Part shown: in pieces, positions 24,095-32,519 of the stretch
Numbering within the stretch: the stretch's first letter is position 1
How the letters are laid out: each line of letters opens with the position of its first letter
NCBI GenBank assembly: GCA_038254365.1
Contig: JBBSGI010000007.1
Coordinates: forward strand, 1 to 64,000
Direction: 5' to 3'
DNA: 64,000 nt
Source of the DNA: JAWWPG01 sp038254365
Lineage (GTDB): Bacteria > Actinomycetota > Actinomycetes > Propionibacteriales > Nocardioidaceae
The notes under the pieces: generated by a model
What the model was told of the DNA's origin: nothing
Databases searched by the model: none
What the model saw: only the letters and a program-made list of their open reading frames with translations
Position numbers and translations under genes: made by a program

Positions 24095-24589
24095 ATGTCG
24101 TACTGCACCGAATGCGGACACCAGAACGCGGAAGGGGGGCGGTTCTGCTCCAACTGCGGGCACCCCATGCCCGGTGAGCGACCCGCCCAGTCGACGTCGA
24201 CGATCACCCTCGGTAGTCCCGACCGGAACGTTGACAGCGAGGACGAGGGCCGGCTCACGGCCGAGGAACAGGCTGCCGTCGATGCGCTTCCGGGAGGAAG
24301 CGCGCTGCTCGTCGTCCAGCGCGGTCCGAGCGCCGGCAGCCGCTTTCTGCTGGACACCGACGAGGTCACCGCCGGGCGGCACCCGGAGAGCGACATCTTC
24401 CTCGATGACGTGACGGTGAGTCGCCGCCACGCGGTCTTCCGCAGAACCTCGGACGGCTACCTGGTGGCCGACGTGGGCAGCCTCAACGGCACCTATGTCA
24501 ACCGAGACCGGATCGACGAGGTTCTGTTGTCCGGCGGCGACGAGGTACAGATCGGCAAGTACCGGCTGGTCTACTTCGCCGGAGCGTGA
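24095..24589 (+). CDS. Zinc-ribbon FHA domain protein (GarA/OdhI-like)
   Basis: 164 aa. Residues 1-25 hold a two-CxxC zinc ribbon (YCTECGHQN...FCSNCGHPM). Residues about 70-160 are an FHA domain with GRHPESD, SRRHAVF and VGSLNGTYVNRDRID, which reads phosphothreonine. Between them lies TSTITLG, a threonine segment where GarA/OdhI carry their kinase target motif. GarA/OdhI inhibit 2-oxoglutarate dehydrogenase and tune glutamate metabolism under PknB/PknG control. The gene position between gcvH and an FtsR-like MerR gene matches garA (Rv1827) and odhI. The ATG follows GAGGAGGAA. Kinase control here is inference. Confidence 0.85.
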   Translation: MSYCTECGHQNAEGGRFCSNCGHPMPGERPAQSTSTITLGSPDRNVDSEDEGRLTAEEQAAVDALPGGSALLVVQRGPSAGSRFLLDTDEVTAGRHPESDIFLDDVTVSRRHAVFRRTSDGYLVADVGSLNGTYVNRDRIDEVLLSGGDEVQIGKYRLVYFAGA

Positions 24590-25320
24590 TGTCGGCGAGG
24601 GTGCCGGCCCGGCCCGCGGGCCGGATGGGTATCGGCGAGGTCCTTCGCCGGCTCCGTGCGGAGTTCCCCGACGTAAGCATCTCCAAGATCCGGTTCCTGG
24701 AGTCGGCGGGGCTCGTCGCGCCGCAGCGGAGCCCTTCGGGATACCGCAAGTTCAGTCACGCCGACGTCACTCAGCTCCGTTACGTCCTCGCCGCGCAACG
24801 CGACCACTACCTGCCGCTACGCGTCATCAAGGACCATCTTGACGCCATCGCCCGGGGCCTCGAGCCGCCGGCTGTCGCGGGGGAGTCGCCCCGCGCCCCG
24901 CGAGCCGTCGACGACGACCCGGCCAGCCGACCCCTCCGCGGCGCCCAGCGGCTGCTGCGGCTATCGCGCTCGGAGCTGCTCGCGAACTCCGGTCTCACCG
25001 AGAACCAGCTCGCCGATCTGCAGCAGTACGGGCTGGTGCGACCCCTTGACGACAGCGAGCACTTCGATCAGGTCGCACTGACGGTCGCGTCCACCGTCGC
25101 ATCCTTGTCGCGACACGGGCTCGAACCACGCCACTTGAGACTGGTCAAGACCGCCGCCGATCGGGAGGCCGGCCTCATCGAGCAGGTCGCTGCGCCGCTA
25201 GCGCGTCAGCGCGACGACGGCGCCGCAGTCCGCGCGGACACCGTCCGCGCGGAGCTCGTGAAGCTCACCGGGCAGCTGCATGACGCGTTGGTCACACTGG
25301 CCTTGAGGACATCGGACTGA
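24589..25320 (+). CDS. ftsR: MerR family regulator, FtsR-like
   Basis: 243 aa. N-terminal MerR winged helix (IGEVLRRLRAEFPDVSISKI, FLESAGLVAPQRSPSGYRKF) with a long C-terminal region carrying a second helix-turn-helix-like part (LLANSGLTENQLADLQQYGLV, residues about 125-145). In Corynebacterium the gene next to odhI is FtsR, an activator of ftsZ. Gene order and domain plan match. The start codon ATG 24589 overlaps the stop of the FHA gene. A GTG directly before it (24586) would add one residue. Confidence 0.8.
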   Translation: MSARVPARPAGRMGIGEVLRRLRAEFPDVSISKIRFLESAGLVAPQRSPSGYRKFSHADVTQLRYVLAAQRDHYLPLRVIKDHLDAIARGLEPPAVAGESPRAPRAVDDDPASRPLRGAQRLLRLSRSELLANSGLTENQLADLQQYGLVRPLDDSEHFDQVALTVASTVASLSRHGLEPRHLRLVKTAADREAGLIEQVAAPLARQRDDGAAVRADTVRAELVKLTGQLHDALVTLALRTSD

Positions 25321-25346
25321 GCCCACCCCGGAACCCGGCGACGGGG

Positions 25347-25352
25347 TAGTGT
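25347..25352 (+). promoter_or_regulatory. -10 element TAGTGT of a leaderless promoter
   Basis: TAGTGT ends 7 bp before the GTG at 25360, and no Shine-Dalgarno lies between. A separate promoter for the DUF151 gene is likely. Confidence 0.5.
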
Positions 25353-25359
25353 TGACCGC

Positions 25360-25833
25360 GTGCTCGAGGTCGAAGTTGTGGGAGTCCGCGTCGAGATGCC
25401 TTCGCAGCAACCGATCATCCTGCTGCGGGAGTCATCGGGCGAGCGATACCTGCCGATCTGGATCGGGGCCGTCGAGGCGACCGCGATCGCCTTCGCCCAG
25501 CAGGGGGTGGTTCCGCCCCGGCCGATGACCCACGACCTGCTCAAGGACATCCTCGAGGCCACCGGGAACACTCTCAGCGAGGTTCGGATCACCGAGATGC
25601 GCGACGGTGTCTTCTACGCCACGTTGGTGCTCGGAGACTCCGTGGAGGTCAGCGCCCGACCCTCCGACTCGATCGCGCTCGCCCTGCGAACCGGCAGCCG
25701 GATCGTCTGCAGCGAGGACGTGCTGGACGAAGCCGGCCTGGCCGCACCCGACGACCAGGAGGAGGAGGTCGAGAAGTTCCGCGAGTTCCTCGACCAGATC
25801 ACCCCGGAGGACTTCGTCCCCGATCAGGAGTGA
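25360..25833 (+). CDS. Bifunctional nuclease family protein (DUF151)
   Basis: 157 aa. Typical DUF151 sequence: LPIWIGAVEATAIAFAQQG, RPMTHDLLKDIL and ARPSDSIALALR, followed by an acidic C-terminal tail (DDQEEEVEKFREFLDQITPEDF). Family members have been reported as dual RNase/DNase in plants. The bacterial role is unclear. It keeps its place between two MerR genes, as in mycobacteria (Rv1829). The GTG is supported by a -10 hexamer 7 bp upstream. Confidence 0.9.
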   Translation: MLEVEVVGVRVEMPSQQPIILLRESSGERYLPIWIGAVEATAIAFAQQGVVPPRPMTHDLLKDILEATGNTLSEVRITEMRDGVFYATLVLGDSVEVSARPSDSIALALRTGSRIVCSEDVLDEAGLAAPDDQEEEVEKFREFLDQITPEDFVPDQE

Positions 25834-25993
25834 ACCGGGTCCAACCCTCAGTCTCTACTTTCGCATGAGACTTGCGACACGCGACCTACCTCGTTGACCC
25901 AGGCGAGCGGTGGACGTACCGTCAGAGGCGAACTTCCTCGCTGTAACTTCACCGGTGTCGTCGCAGCGTGGATCCTGCCCAACGGAGGTCATC

Positions 25994-26596
25994 GTGCCCA
26001 GTGACAACGACCTGCTGGACCCGTCCCACGCGGCGGAGATCGCCCGGGGTGCCCGGCGAGCCGCTCAGCAGGGCCTGCTGTTCGACGATGACGTCGCGCC
26101 CATGCCCGAGGGCGTCGGATATCGGGGGCCGACGGCCTGCCACGTGGCGGGCATCACCTACCGTCAGCTCGACTACTGGGCCCGGACGGGTCTGGTCGAG
26201 CCGACCGTGCGCACCGCCGGAGGCTCCGGCACGCAGCGGCTGTACTCTTTCCGCGACGTCCTCCTCCTGAAGGTGATCAAGCGGCTGCTCGACGCCGGAG
26301 TCTCGCTGCAGCAGATCCGCAGCGCGGTGCACCACCTGCGTGAGCGGGGGACCGACGACCTCACCGAGGTCACCTTGATGAGCGACGGCGCCAGCGTCTA
26401 CGAGTGTCGCTCGGCCGATGAGATCATCGACCTCCTGCAGGGCGGTCAGGGAGTCTTCGGGATCGCGATCGGCGGTGTCTGGCGGGAGATCGAAGGGTCC
26501 CTGTCCGAGCTGCCCAGCGAGCGCGCGGAGCGGGTTGACCAGGCCGACCCGGACGACGAGCTCGCGGTCCGCCGGCAGGCCCGGCTGTCCGGCTGA
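25994..26596 (+). CDS. MerR family transcriptional regulator
   Basis: 200 aa. The helix-turn-helix differs from classic MerR: GYRGPTACHVAGITYRQLDY, then WARTGLVEPTVR, then RLYSFRDVLLLKVIKRLLDAG, which is the form seen in the Rv1830-like proteins of this neighbourhood. The C-terminal part (VYECRSADEIIDLLQGGQGVFGIAIGG, quoted by its core DEIIDLLQGGQGVF) is a conserved dimer or sensor region. The GTG at 25994 follows ACGGAGG with 6-bp spacing. A GTG at 25910 is open in frame but lacks such a site. Control of the downstream gcvP is possible but not shown. Confidence 0.85.
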   Translation: MPSDNDLLDPSHAAEIARGARRAAQQGLLFDDDVAPMPEGVGYRGPTACHVAGITYRQLDYWARTGLVEPTVRTAGGSGTQRLYSFRDVLLLKVIKRLLDAGVSLQQIRSAVHHLRERGTDDLTEVTLMSDGASVYECRSADEIIDLLQGGQGVFGIAIGGVWREIEGSLSELPSERAERVDQADPDDELAVRRQARLSG

Positions 26597-26636
26597 CACC
26601 GCCGGCTCCGCGGCAGCCGACGGTGGCGGCCGCTGG

Positions 26637-26642
26637 TAGGGT
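26637..26642 (+). promoter_or_regulatory. -10 element TAGGGT upstream of the glycine riboswitch
   Basis: TAGGGT at 26637-26642 would start RNA near 26649-26650, about 10 nt before the aptamer, so gcvP has its own promoter. A clear -35 is not visible in the GC-rich stretch. Confidence 0.5.
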
Positions 26643-26660
26643 GGGCGAGCCGTCACAGTC

Positions 26661-26756
26661 GCACGGGAGAGCCCGGAACCACCCGGCGCCGAAGGGGCAA
26701 CTCCTCCCCGGAACCTCTCAGGCCACAGGACCGTGCTGACCGGCGTCTCTGGAGCG
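26661..26756 (+). promoter_or_regulatory. Glycine riboswitch (single aptamer) controlling gcvP
   Basis: The sequence carries the conserved landmarks of the gcvT RNA motif in order: GGGAGAG (26665-26671), GCCGAAGGGGCAA (26688-26700), CTCTCAGGC (26715-26723), AGGACC (26727-26732) and CTCTGGAG (26747-26754). GCACGG (26661-26666) can pair with CCGTGC (26731-26736) as the main stem. Only one aptamer is present, with no second domain before the coding sequence. Glycine binding by this class usually switches on glycine-cleavage genes, which fits gcvP immediately downstream. Confidence 0.85.
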
Positions 26757-26773
26757 GATCACCGTGACAGAGG

Positions 26774-26805
26774 GGGAGGCTCGTCCACGACGCCGGGAGC
26801 CTCCT
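26774..26805 (+). promoter_or_regulatory. Hairpin between riboswitch and gcvP start (candidate expression platform)
   Basis: GGGAGGCTC (26774-26782) pairs with GAGCCTCCT (26797-26805): eight Watson-Crick pairs and one G-U, with a 14-nt loop. The stem ends exactly at GTG 26806 and buries the only ribosome-binding-like GGGAG (26795-26799). This supports GTG 26806 as the true start and suggests translational control. Confidence 0.5.
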
Positions 26806-29679
26806 GTGACCACCCAGACCCGCCTCCTCGACCTGGAGCAGGTTGCTCCCTTCGCCCGACGGCACATCGGCCCAGATGCCGGTGAGCAGCAGACCATGCT
26901 GGCGGCCCTCGGGTACGAGTCGCTGGACGACCTGGTCGCCGCAGCCATCCCCGCCCGCATCCGCAGCGAGGGCGGGTTGGCGCTCCCCCCCGCCAGCAGC
27001 GAAGCTGGCGCGCTGGAGACCCTGCGCGCACTCGCCGCCCGCAACAACCCCCTCGTGCCGATGATCGGACTCGGCTACTCGGGCACGGTCACGCCGGCGG
27101 TGATCAGGCGCAACGTGCTCGAGGACCCCTCCTGGTACACCGCCTACACGCCGTACCAACCCGAGATCTCTCAAGGCAGGCTGGAGGCCCTGCTCAACTT
27201 CCAGACCCTGGTCAGCGACCTGTGCGGGTTGCCGACCGCCAACGCGTCGCTGCTCGACGAGGGTACGGCGGCCGCTGAGGCGATGACGCTGGTCCGCAGG
27301 GCCAACCGGTCAAACTCCTCCCGACGCTTCGTGGTCGACCGGGACTGCCTCCCGCAGACCATCGCGGTGGTGCAGAGTCGAGCCCGCGCGATGGACATCG
27401 AGGTCGTCGTGGCTGACGTGACGCGCGAACTGCCGGAAGGGGACTACTCAGGCGTGTTGCTCCAGTACCCCGGGGCGAGCGGTCGCATCATCGACCCCCG
27501 ACCCGTCATCCGGCGCGCCCATGCCGCAGGGGCTCTGGCGGTCGTCGCTGCGGACCTGCTCGCTCTGACCGTGCTCGAGGCCCCCGGAGCTCTCGGTGCC
27601 GACGTAGTGCTCGGATCCAGCCAGCGGTTCGGGGTGCCCCTCTTCTACGGCGGGCCACACGCCGGCTTCATGGCCGTGGCCGCCGGACTCGAGCGGCACC
27701 TGCCCGGGCGGCTGGTCGGAGTCTCGGTGGACTCGGAGGGCCGGCCGGCCTACCGGCTCGCGCTGCAGACCCGGGAGCAGCACATCCGCCGCGACAGGGC
27801 CACCTCCAACATCTGCACCGCCCAGGTGTTGCTTGCCGTCGTCGCAGCGATGTATGCCGTCTACCACGGTCCAGAGGGGCTGACCCGCATCGCCAACCGT
27901 ACCCACCGCTATGCCGCCGTGCTGGCCGCGGGGCTGCGCGAGGCCGGCGCGGACGTCCAGCACGACAGCTTCTTCGACACCCTCACCGTGGTTCTTCCGG
28001 GGGAAGCGGACGCCATGGTCGCACGGGCTCGTGGCCTCGGTCTCCACCTCCGCCGGACCGACGCCGACCGGGTGGGAGTTTCGCTGTCCGAGCTCACCAC
28101 GCGCACGCACGTCGAGCGGGTGCTCATTGCCGTCGGCGCAGCCGGCGTCGACATCGACGCGCTCGACGCCAGGACTCCAGACGCTCTCCCCGAGGACCTG
28201 AGGCGACGCACGTCCTTCCTCACCCATCCGGTGTTCGCCGACCATCGCTCCGAGACCGACCTGCTGCGGTACCTGCGACGGCTCGCTGACCGGGACTACG
28301 CGCTGGACCGCGGGATGATCCCGCTGGGATCGTGCACGATGAAGCTCAACGCGACCGCCGAGATGGAGCCGATCAGCCTCCCCGGCTTCGCCGACCTGCA
28401 CCCCTTCGCTCCGGCGGAGGACGCCACGGGCTACCGGGACTTGATCGACACCCTGGAGGGTTGGCTCGCGGAGATCACCGGCTACGCCGCGGTGTCCATC
28501 CAGCCGAACGCCGGGTCCCAAGGTGAGCTCGCGGGTCTACTCGCAATCCGCGGTTACCACCTCGCGAACGGTCAGCCCGAGAGGAACCTGTGCCTGATCC
28601 CGTCCAGCGCGCACGGGACGAACGCTGCCTCGGCGGTGATGGCCGGGATGCGGGTGGTCGTCGTGAAGGCGGCCGACGACGGCGCGGTCGACCTCGCCGA
28701 CCTCCGGGCCAAGTGCGAGACCCACGCCGGGGAGTTGGCCGCGATCATGGTGACCTACCCCTCGACCCACGGCGCCTTCGAGGACACCATCACCGATCTG
28801 TGCGCGACCGTCCACCAGCACGGGGGACAGGTCTACATCGACGGTGCCAACTTGAACGCGTTGCTCGGACTTGCCAAGCCGGGACGGTTCGGTGGGGACG
28901 TGTCACACCTCAACCTGCACAAGACGTTCTGCATCCCGCATGGCGGCGGTGGCCCCGGCGTTGGTCCGGTCGCGGTCGCGGCCCACCTGGCGCCATACCT
29001 GCCCAGCCACCCCGGACATCCCGACCCGGGGCGACGCGACGGCACCGGGCCGGTGAGTGCCGCCCCGTACGGGTCGGCGGGGATCCTGCCGATCTCCTGG
29101 GCGTACATCGCGATGATGGGTGCCGAGGGGCTGACCGAGGCCACCGAGGTCGCGATCCTGTCCGCGAACTACATCGCGCACCGGCTGCACAAGCACTTCC
29201 CGGTGCTTTACCGCGGGCACGGCGACCTGGTGGCCCATGAGTGCATCATCGATGTCCGGAGTCTGACGAAGGCGAGCGGTGTGACTGTCGACGACATCGC
29301 CAAGCGGCTGGTCGACTACGGATTCCACGCCCCCACGATGAGCTTCCCCGTCCCCGGGACGTTCATGGTCGAGCCGACCGAGTCCGAGAACCTGGCCGAG
29401 GTCGACCGATTCTGCGACGCGATGATCGCGATTCGCGCCGAGATCGACGACGTGGCGCATGGTCGGATCGACCTCGCCGACAGCCCACTCACGCACGCCC
29501 CGCATACCACCCACGCGCTGGTCGGCGAGTGGACTCGGGCCTACTCTCGCAAGGTCGCCGCCTACCCCGCCGGCCACACGCCGGACAAGTACTGGCCACC
29601 GGTCGCTCGGATCGACCAGGCGTACGGCGACCGGCATCTGGTCTGCTCCTGCCCACCGCCAGAAGCCTTCGCCCAGTGA
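26806..29679 (+). CDS. gcvP: Glycine dehydrogenase (decarboxylating), P protein
   Basis: About 957 aa, full length for the single-chain form. It decarboxylates glycine with PLP and passes the aminomethyl group to GcvH. The PLP lysine lies in LHKTFCIPHGGGGPG (about residue 705), preceded by YIDGANLNALLGLAKPG. The N-terminal half has the FxRRHIGPDAGEQ opening and LDEGTAAAEAM. Two GTG starts are possible: 26764 (971 aa) and 26806 (MTTQTRLLDLEQ). I prefer 26806 because homologues start close to it and because a hairpin occupies the sequence between. The stop overlaps the next GTG. Confidence 0.95.
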   Translation: MTTQTRLLDLEQVAPFARRHIGPDAGEQQTMLAALGYESLDDLVAAAIPARIRSEGGLALPPASSEAGALETLRALAARNNPLVPMIGLGYSGTVTPAVIRRNVLEDPSWYTAYTPYQPEISQGRLEALLNFQTLVSDLCGLPTANASLLDEGTAAAEAMTLVRRANRSNSSRRFVVDRDCLPQTIAVVQSRARAMDIEVVVADVTRELPEGDYSGVLLQYPGASGRIIDPRPVIRRAHAAGALAVVAADLLALTVLEAPGALGADVVLGSSQRFGVPLFYGGPHAGFMAVAAGLERHLPGRLVGVSVDSEGRPAYRLALQTREQHIRRDRATSNICTAQVLLAVVAAMYAVYHGPEGLTRIANRTHRYAAVLAAGLREAGADVQHDSFFDTLTVVLPGEADAMVARARGLGLHLRRTDADRVGVSLSELTTRTHVERVLIAVGAAGVDIDALDARTPDALPEDLRRRTSFLTHPVFADHRSETDLLRYLRRLADRDYALDRGMIPLGSCTMKLNATAEMEPISLPGFADLHPFAPAEDATGYRDLIDTLEGWLAEITGYAAVSIQPNAGSQGELAGLLAIRGYHLANGQPERNLCLIPSSAHGTNAASAVMAGMRVVVVKAADDGAVDLADLRAKCETHAGELAAIMVTYPSTHGAFEDTITDLCATVHQHGGQVYIDGANLNALLGLAKPGRFGGDVSHLNLHKTFCIPHGGGGPGVGPVAVAAHLAPYLPSHPGHPDPGRRDGTGPVSAAPYGSAGILPISWAYIAMMGAEGLTEATEVAILSANYIAHRLHKHFPVLYRGHGDLVAHECIIDVRSLTKASGVTVDDIAKRLVDYGFHAPTMSFPVPGTFMVEPTESENLAEVDRFCDAMIAIRAEIDDVAHGRIDLADSPLTHAPHTTHALVGEWTRAYSRKVAAYPAGHTPDKYWPPVARIDQAYGDRHLVCSCPPPEAFAQ

Positions 29680-31058
29680 CTGACCCGAACGGGCTCGAGA
29701 CGACCGTGCTCGCCACCACCGCACGGCGCATGACGGCTCTGCTTGCGCGCGAGCAGGTCAGCGCTCGGGTGCCGTCACTTGTTGCCGGCGTGGTGCGCGG
29801 GGGAGAGCTGGCCTGGGCAGGGTCGCATGGCACGCCCCCGGCGGTCGGCGACGAAGCGGCGTCGATCGATACCCAGTACCGCATCGGGTCGATCACCAAG
29901 GTCATGACCGCGATCCTGGTGATGCAGCTTCGCGACGAGGGGCTGGTGCGACTGACCGACCGGCTCGCCGAGCATCTGCCCGGTGTCGCCTACGGCAAAG
30001 GCACCCTGCGAGAGCTTCTCTCGCACTCCTCAGGCATGCAGGCGGAGCCGCCAGGGCCGTGGTGGGAGCGGAGCCGGGGAGTCACCCTCGCGTCGCTGGT
30101 TTCGCGCCTCGACGAAAGCGACGCACCGTTCGCGCCGGGCCAGGAGTACCATTACTCAAACCTCGGTTACGCGCTGCTCGGCGAGGTGGTGGCCCGCACC
30201 CGCGCAGCTTCCTGGTGGTCGGTGCTCGAGTCCCGGCTCCTGGCCCCGCTCGGGATGCGTCGTACGTCGTACATCGCGCAGCAGCCGGCGGCCACCGGAT
30301 TCAGCATCGACACGTTTGCCGGCACGCTCACCGAGGAGCCGAGCCACGACTCGGGCGCGATGGCCCCGGCCGGCCAACTGTGGAGCACCGTCGAGGACCT
30401 CGGCCGACTCGCGGGCTTCCTTGCCGACCCGGATCCGTCGATCCTCCGGGCAGACTCCGTCGCCGAGATGACCACTGGCCAGGCCGGTGTCCCGGACGGA
30501 GTGAACGCGGGATCGTACGGGCTCGGCCTTCGGCTCGCGGTCGTGGCTGACCGCTCCTACATCGGCCACACCGGCTCGGTGCCGGGTTTCCTGGCCGGGC
30601 TGTTCGTCGACCGGGAGCACCGCACTGGCGCCGTGTGCCTTGCCAACGGGGCCGACGGCGTGCGTGCCCAAGACTTCCCGATCGACCTGCTTCGTCTGCT
30701 CGAGGATCTCGAGCCGTCGATCCCCTCACCATGGGTGCCGAACACGGAGGTTCCGCCAGACGTCCGAGACTTGTTGGGGCTCTGGTACTGGGGGAACATG
30801 GCGTGCACGATGAGCTACGAAGGCGACCGGGTCGTGGTCAGGCTGCTGCGGAAGGCCCTCACCTGGTGCACGTTCCGTCTCGACGACACCAGCCGGCTGG
30901 TGGGGGCTACCGGCTACTTCGCCGGTGAACCGCTGAACGCCGTACACCGGGAGGACGGGTCGGTCGGCCACCTCGAGTGCGCGACGTTCATCTTCACCCG
31001 GGTTCCCTACGACCCGGAGGCGCCGGTCCCAGGCCGCGGCGCCGAACCGAACACGTGA
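29676..31058 (+). CDS. Serine hydrolase of the beta-lactamase / class C (AmpC-like) family
   Basis: 460 aa. SITK (SxxK nucleophile motif, about residue 72) in RIGSITKVMTAILVM, YSN in YHYSNLGYALLG and HTG in YIGHTGSVPGF are the three catalytic motifs. There is no signal peptide, so it is probably a cytoplasmic esterase, peptidase or D-aminopeptidase rather than a resistance enzyme. The C-terminal 120 residues form an extra domain seen in esterase-type relatives. The GTG overlaps the gcvP stop (GTGA), which suggests it is carried on the gcvP transcript and so shares its riboswitch control. Confidence 0.85.
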   Translation: MTDPNGLETTVLATTARRMTALLAREQVSARVPSLVAGVVRGGELAWAGSHGTPPAVGDEAASIDTQYRIGSITKVMTAILVMQLRDEGLVRLTDRLAEHLPGVAYGKGTLRELLSHSSGMQAEPPGPWWERSRGVTLASLVSRLDESDAPFAPGQEYHYSNLGYALLGEVVARTRAASWWSVLESRLLAPLGMRRTSYIAQQPAATGFSIDTFAGTLTEEPSHDSGAMAPAGQLWSTVEDLGRLAGFLADPDPSILRADSVAEMTTGQAGVPDGVNAGSYGLGLRLAVVADRSYIGHTGSVPGFLAGLFVDREHRTGAVCLANGADGVRAQDFPIDLLRLLEDLEPSIPSPWVPNTEVPPDVRDLLGLWYWGNMACTMSYEGDRVVVRLLRKALTWCTFRLDDTSRLVGATGYFAGEPLNAVHREDGSVGHLECATFIFTRVPYDPEAPVPGRGAEPNT

Positions 31059-31135
31059 TAGCGGGCGCGTGCGGCGGATGAAGCTCGAAACGGCCGCCAA
31101 CGTGTCTCCGGTGCGCCTGCGGGCAGCGGAGCAGA

Positions 31136-32518
31136 TCAGCTTGCTTGGCTGATGCTCGACATGTTGAAGTCGGGAATCCGCAGCGCAGGCGTCGCGGTGC
31201 GCTGGAAGTAGTCTCCCCACTCGCGAGACCACGACCGCTCGGTTGCACCGGCCTCGGTGAAGCGCCCAAGCAGTGAGATCGGGCTCTCGTTGAACCGGAA
31301 GTTGTTGACCACGCCAACGACCTCCCCGGCTTCGACCAGATACGTGCCGTCTCGAGTCAGTCCGGTGAGCAGCAGCTCCTGCGTGTCGACCTTGCGGATG
31401 TACCAGAGGCAGGTGACCAGCAGCGCGCGCTCCGACGATGCGACGAGCTCCTCGATCGAGCCGGTACCGCCGGTGATCTCCAGCACGAGGTTGTCGATGA
31501 GCGGGTGCAGCGGCAGCCCGGTAAGGGCGGCGGTGTGCCGCGAGGTGGGAAGGGCCGTGAGGATACCGTCCTGCAGCCAGTCCGCCGCGCCGATCGGCAG
31601 CCCGTTGTCGAAGACGCTCGTGGTCGCGTCGCTGCCGCGAGCGGCGACGAACGGGATCGCCCGCAGCTGCGGGTGTGCCGGGTCCGAGTACAACCGGACA
31701 CCTCGGCTGGCGAGCTGCTCACCGATCCGGGTGCCGCCGCCTGGGGCGCTGAAAACCGATCGGCCCTCGTGGGCGTCGCGGCCGCTCGAGACGAAGTAGG
31801 CATACGTCACCAGGTCGGCCACCGCCGTCGGCGGCAGCAGGGTCTCGTAGCGGCCGGCCGGCAAGTCCACCGAGCGGCCAGCCCAGCCGATCCGCCGGCC
31901 CAGCTCGTCGTCGAGCGCTTGCACGTCGATGTCGGAAAAGTCGTCGGTCGGCCGGCCAACCCAGGCCGACGTCGACAGATCCGTCGGTTTCGCGGTGATC
32001 CCGATGTTGCCGGCGGGCTGCTCGTGGCGAAGCCGCAAACCGGCCGAGGTGGCCAGGTACGTCGTTTCCACGGCGTGGTCGACGTAGCCGTAGAGCAACC
32101 TGCCCTCCGCCCGGGCGCGGTCGAGCACCTCTCCGAGATCGGACGCGAAGGTGTCGAAGACGCCGATGCTGGTCGTCCCCGGCGGAGCCGTCCAGTCCGG
32201 CGCCTGGTCGCCGCCGACGATGTCGTTGGCGTCCTCGGCCGCCGATGCCGCCCGGGCTGCGCTGTCCGCCCGGGCGACCAGGTCGTCGACCTCGGCAAGC
32301 GTCGACGCCGGTCCGGTCACGACGCCCGCGGCGACCCCACCGGGCACCGGAACCTGCGACACGACGGTGACCTGGCCGCCGGTCATCACCCCGTTGGTCG
32401 TCAACGTGTTGTTGGCCCACCGGAGGTTCGCCGTCGAGGTGTGGCGCAGGACCACCGAGCAGCTCTCGGCCCGCGTGACGTCGAGAGCGTGCTCGACGAG
32501 AGTCTGCGGCGTGACCAT
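31136..32518 (-). CDS. tldE: TldE/PmbA family metallopeptidase-complex subunit
   Basis: 460 aa. It belongs to the TldD/PmbA (modulator of DNA gyrase) family but lacks the HExxxH zinc motif of TldD, as expected for the TldE partner. Segments such as LTGLTRDGTYLVEAGEVVGVVNNFRFNESP (core VVNNFRFNESP) and the LVLEITGGTGSIEELV region are typical. TldD and TldE form a heterodimeric protease that trims unfolded or modified peptides such as RiPP precursors. The GTG/ATG start lies 1 bp after the tldD stop, so the pair is one operon. Confidence 0.9.
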   Translation of the reverse strand: MVTPQTLVEHALDVTRAESCSVVLRHTSTANLRWANNTLTTNGVMTGGQVTVVSQVPVPGGVAAGVVTGPASTLAEVDDLVARADSAARAASAAEDANDIVGGDQAPDWTAPPGTTSIGVFDTFASDLGEVLDRARAEGRLLYGYVDHAVETTYLATSAGLRLRHEQPAGNIGITAKPTDLSTSAWVGRPTDDFSDIDVQALDDELGRRIGWAGRSVDLPAGRYETLLPPTAVADLVTYAYFVSSGRDAHEGRSVFSAPGGGTRIGEQLASRGVRLYSDPAHPQLRAIPFVAARGSDATTSVFDNGLPIGAADWLQDGILTALPTSRHTAALTGLPLHPLIDNLVLEITGGTGSIEELVASSERALLVTCLWYIRKVDTQELLLTGLTRDGTYLVEAGEVVGVVNNFRFNESPISLLGRFTEAGATERSWSREWGDYFQRTATPALRIPDFNMSSISQAS

Positions 32519-32519
32519 C

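Noticed and set aside
26764..26805. GTG 26764 as the gcvP start
   Set aside because: It would translate through a stable 9-bp stem and add 14 residues not typical of GcvP. It is kept as an alternative only.
29676..31058. Beta-lactamase-like gene as a secreted resistance beta-lactamase
   Set aside because: It has no signal peptide and an extra C-terminal domain typical of esterase/peptidase relatives.
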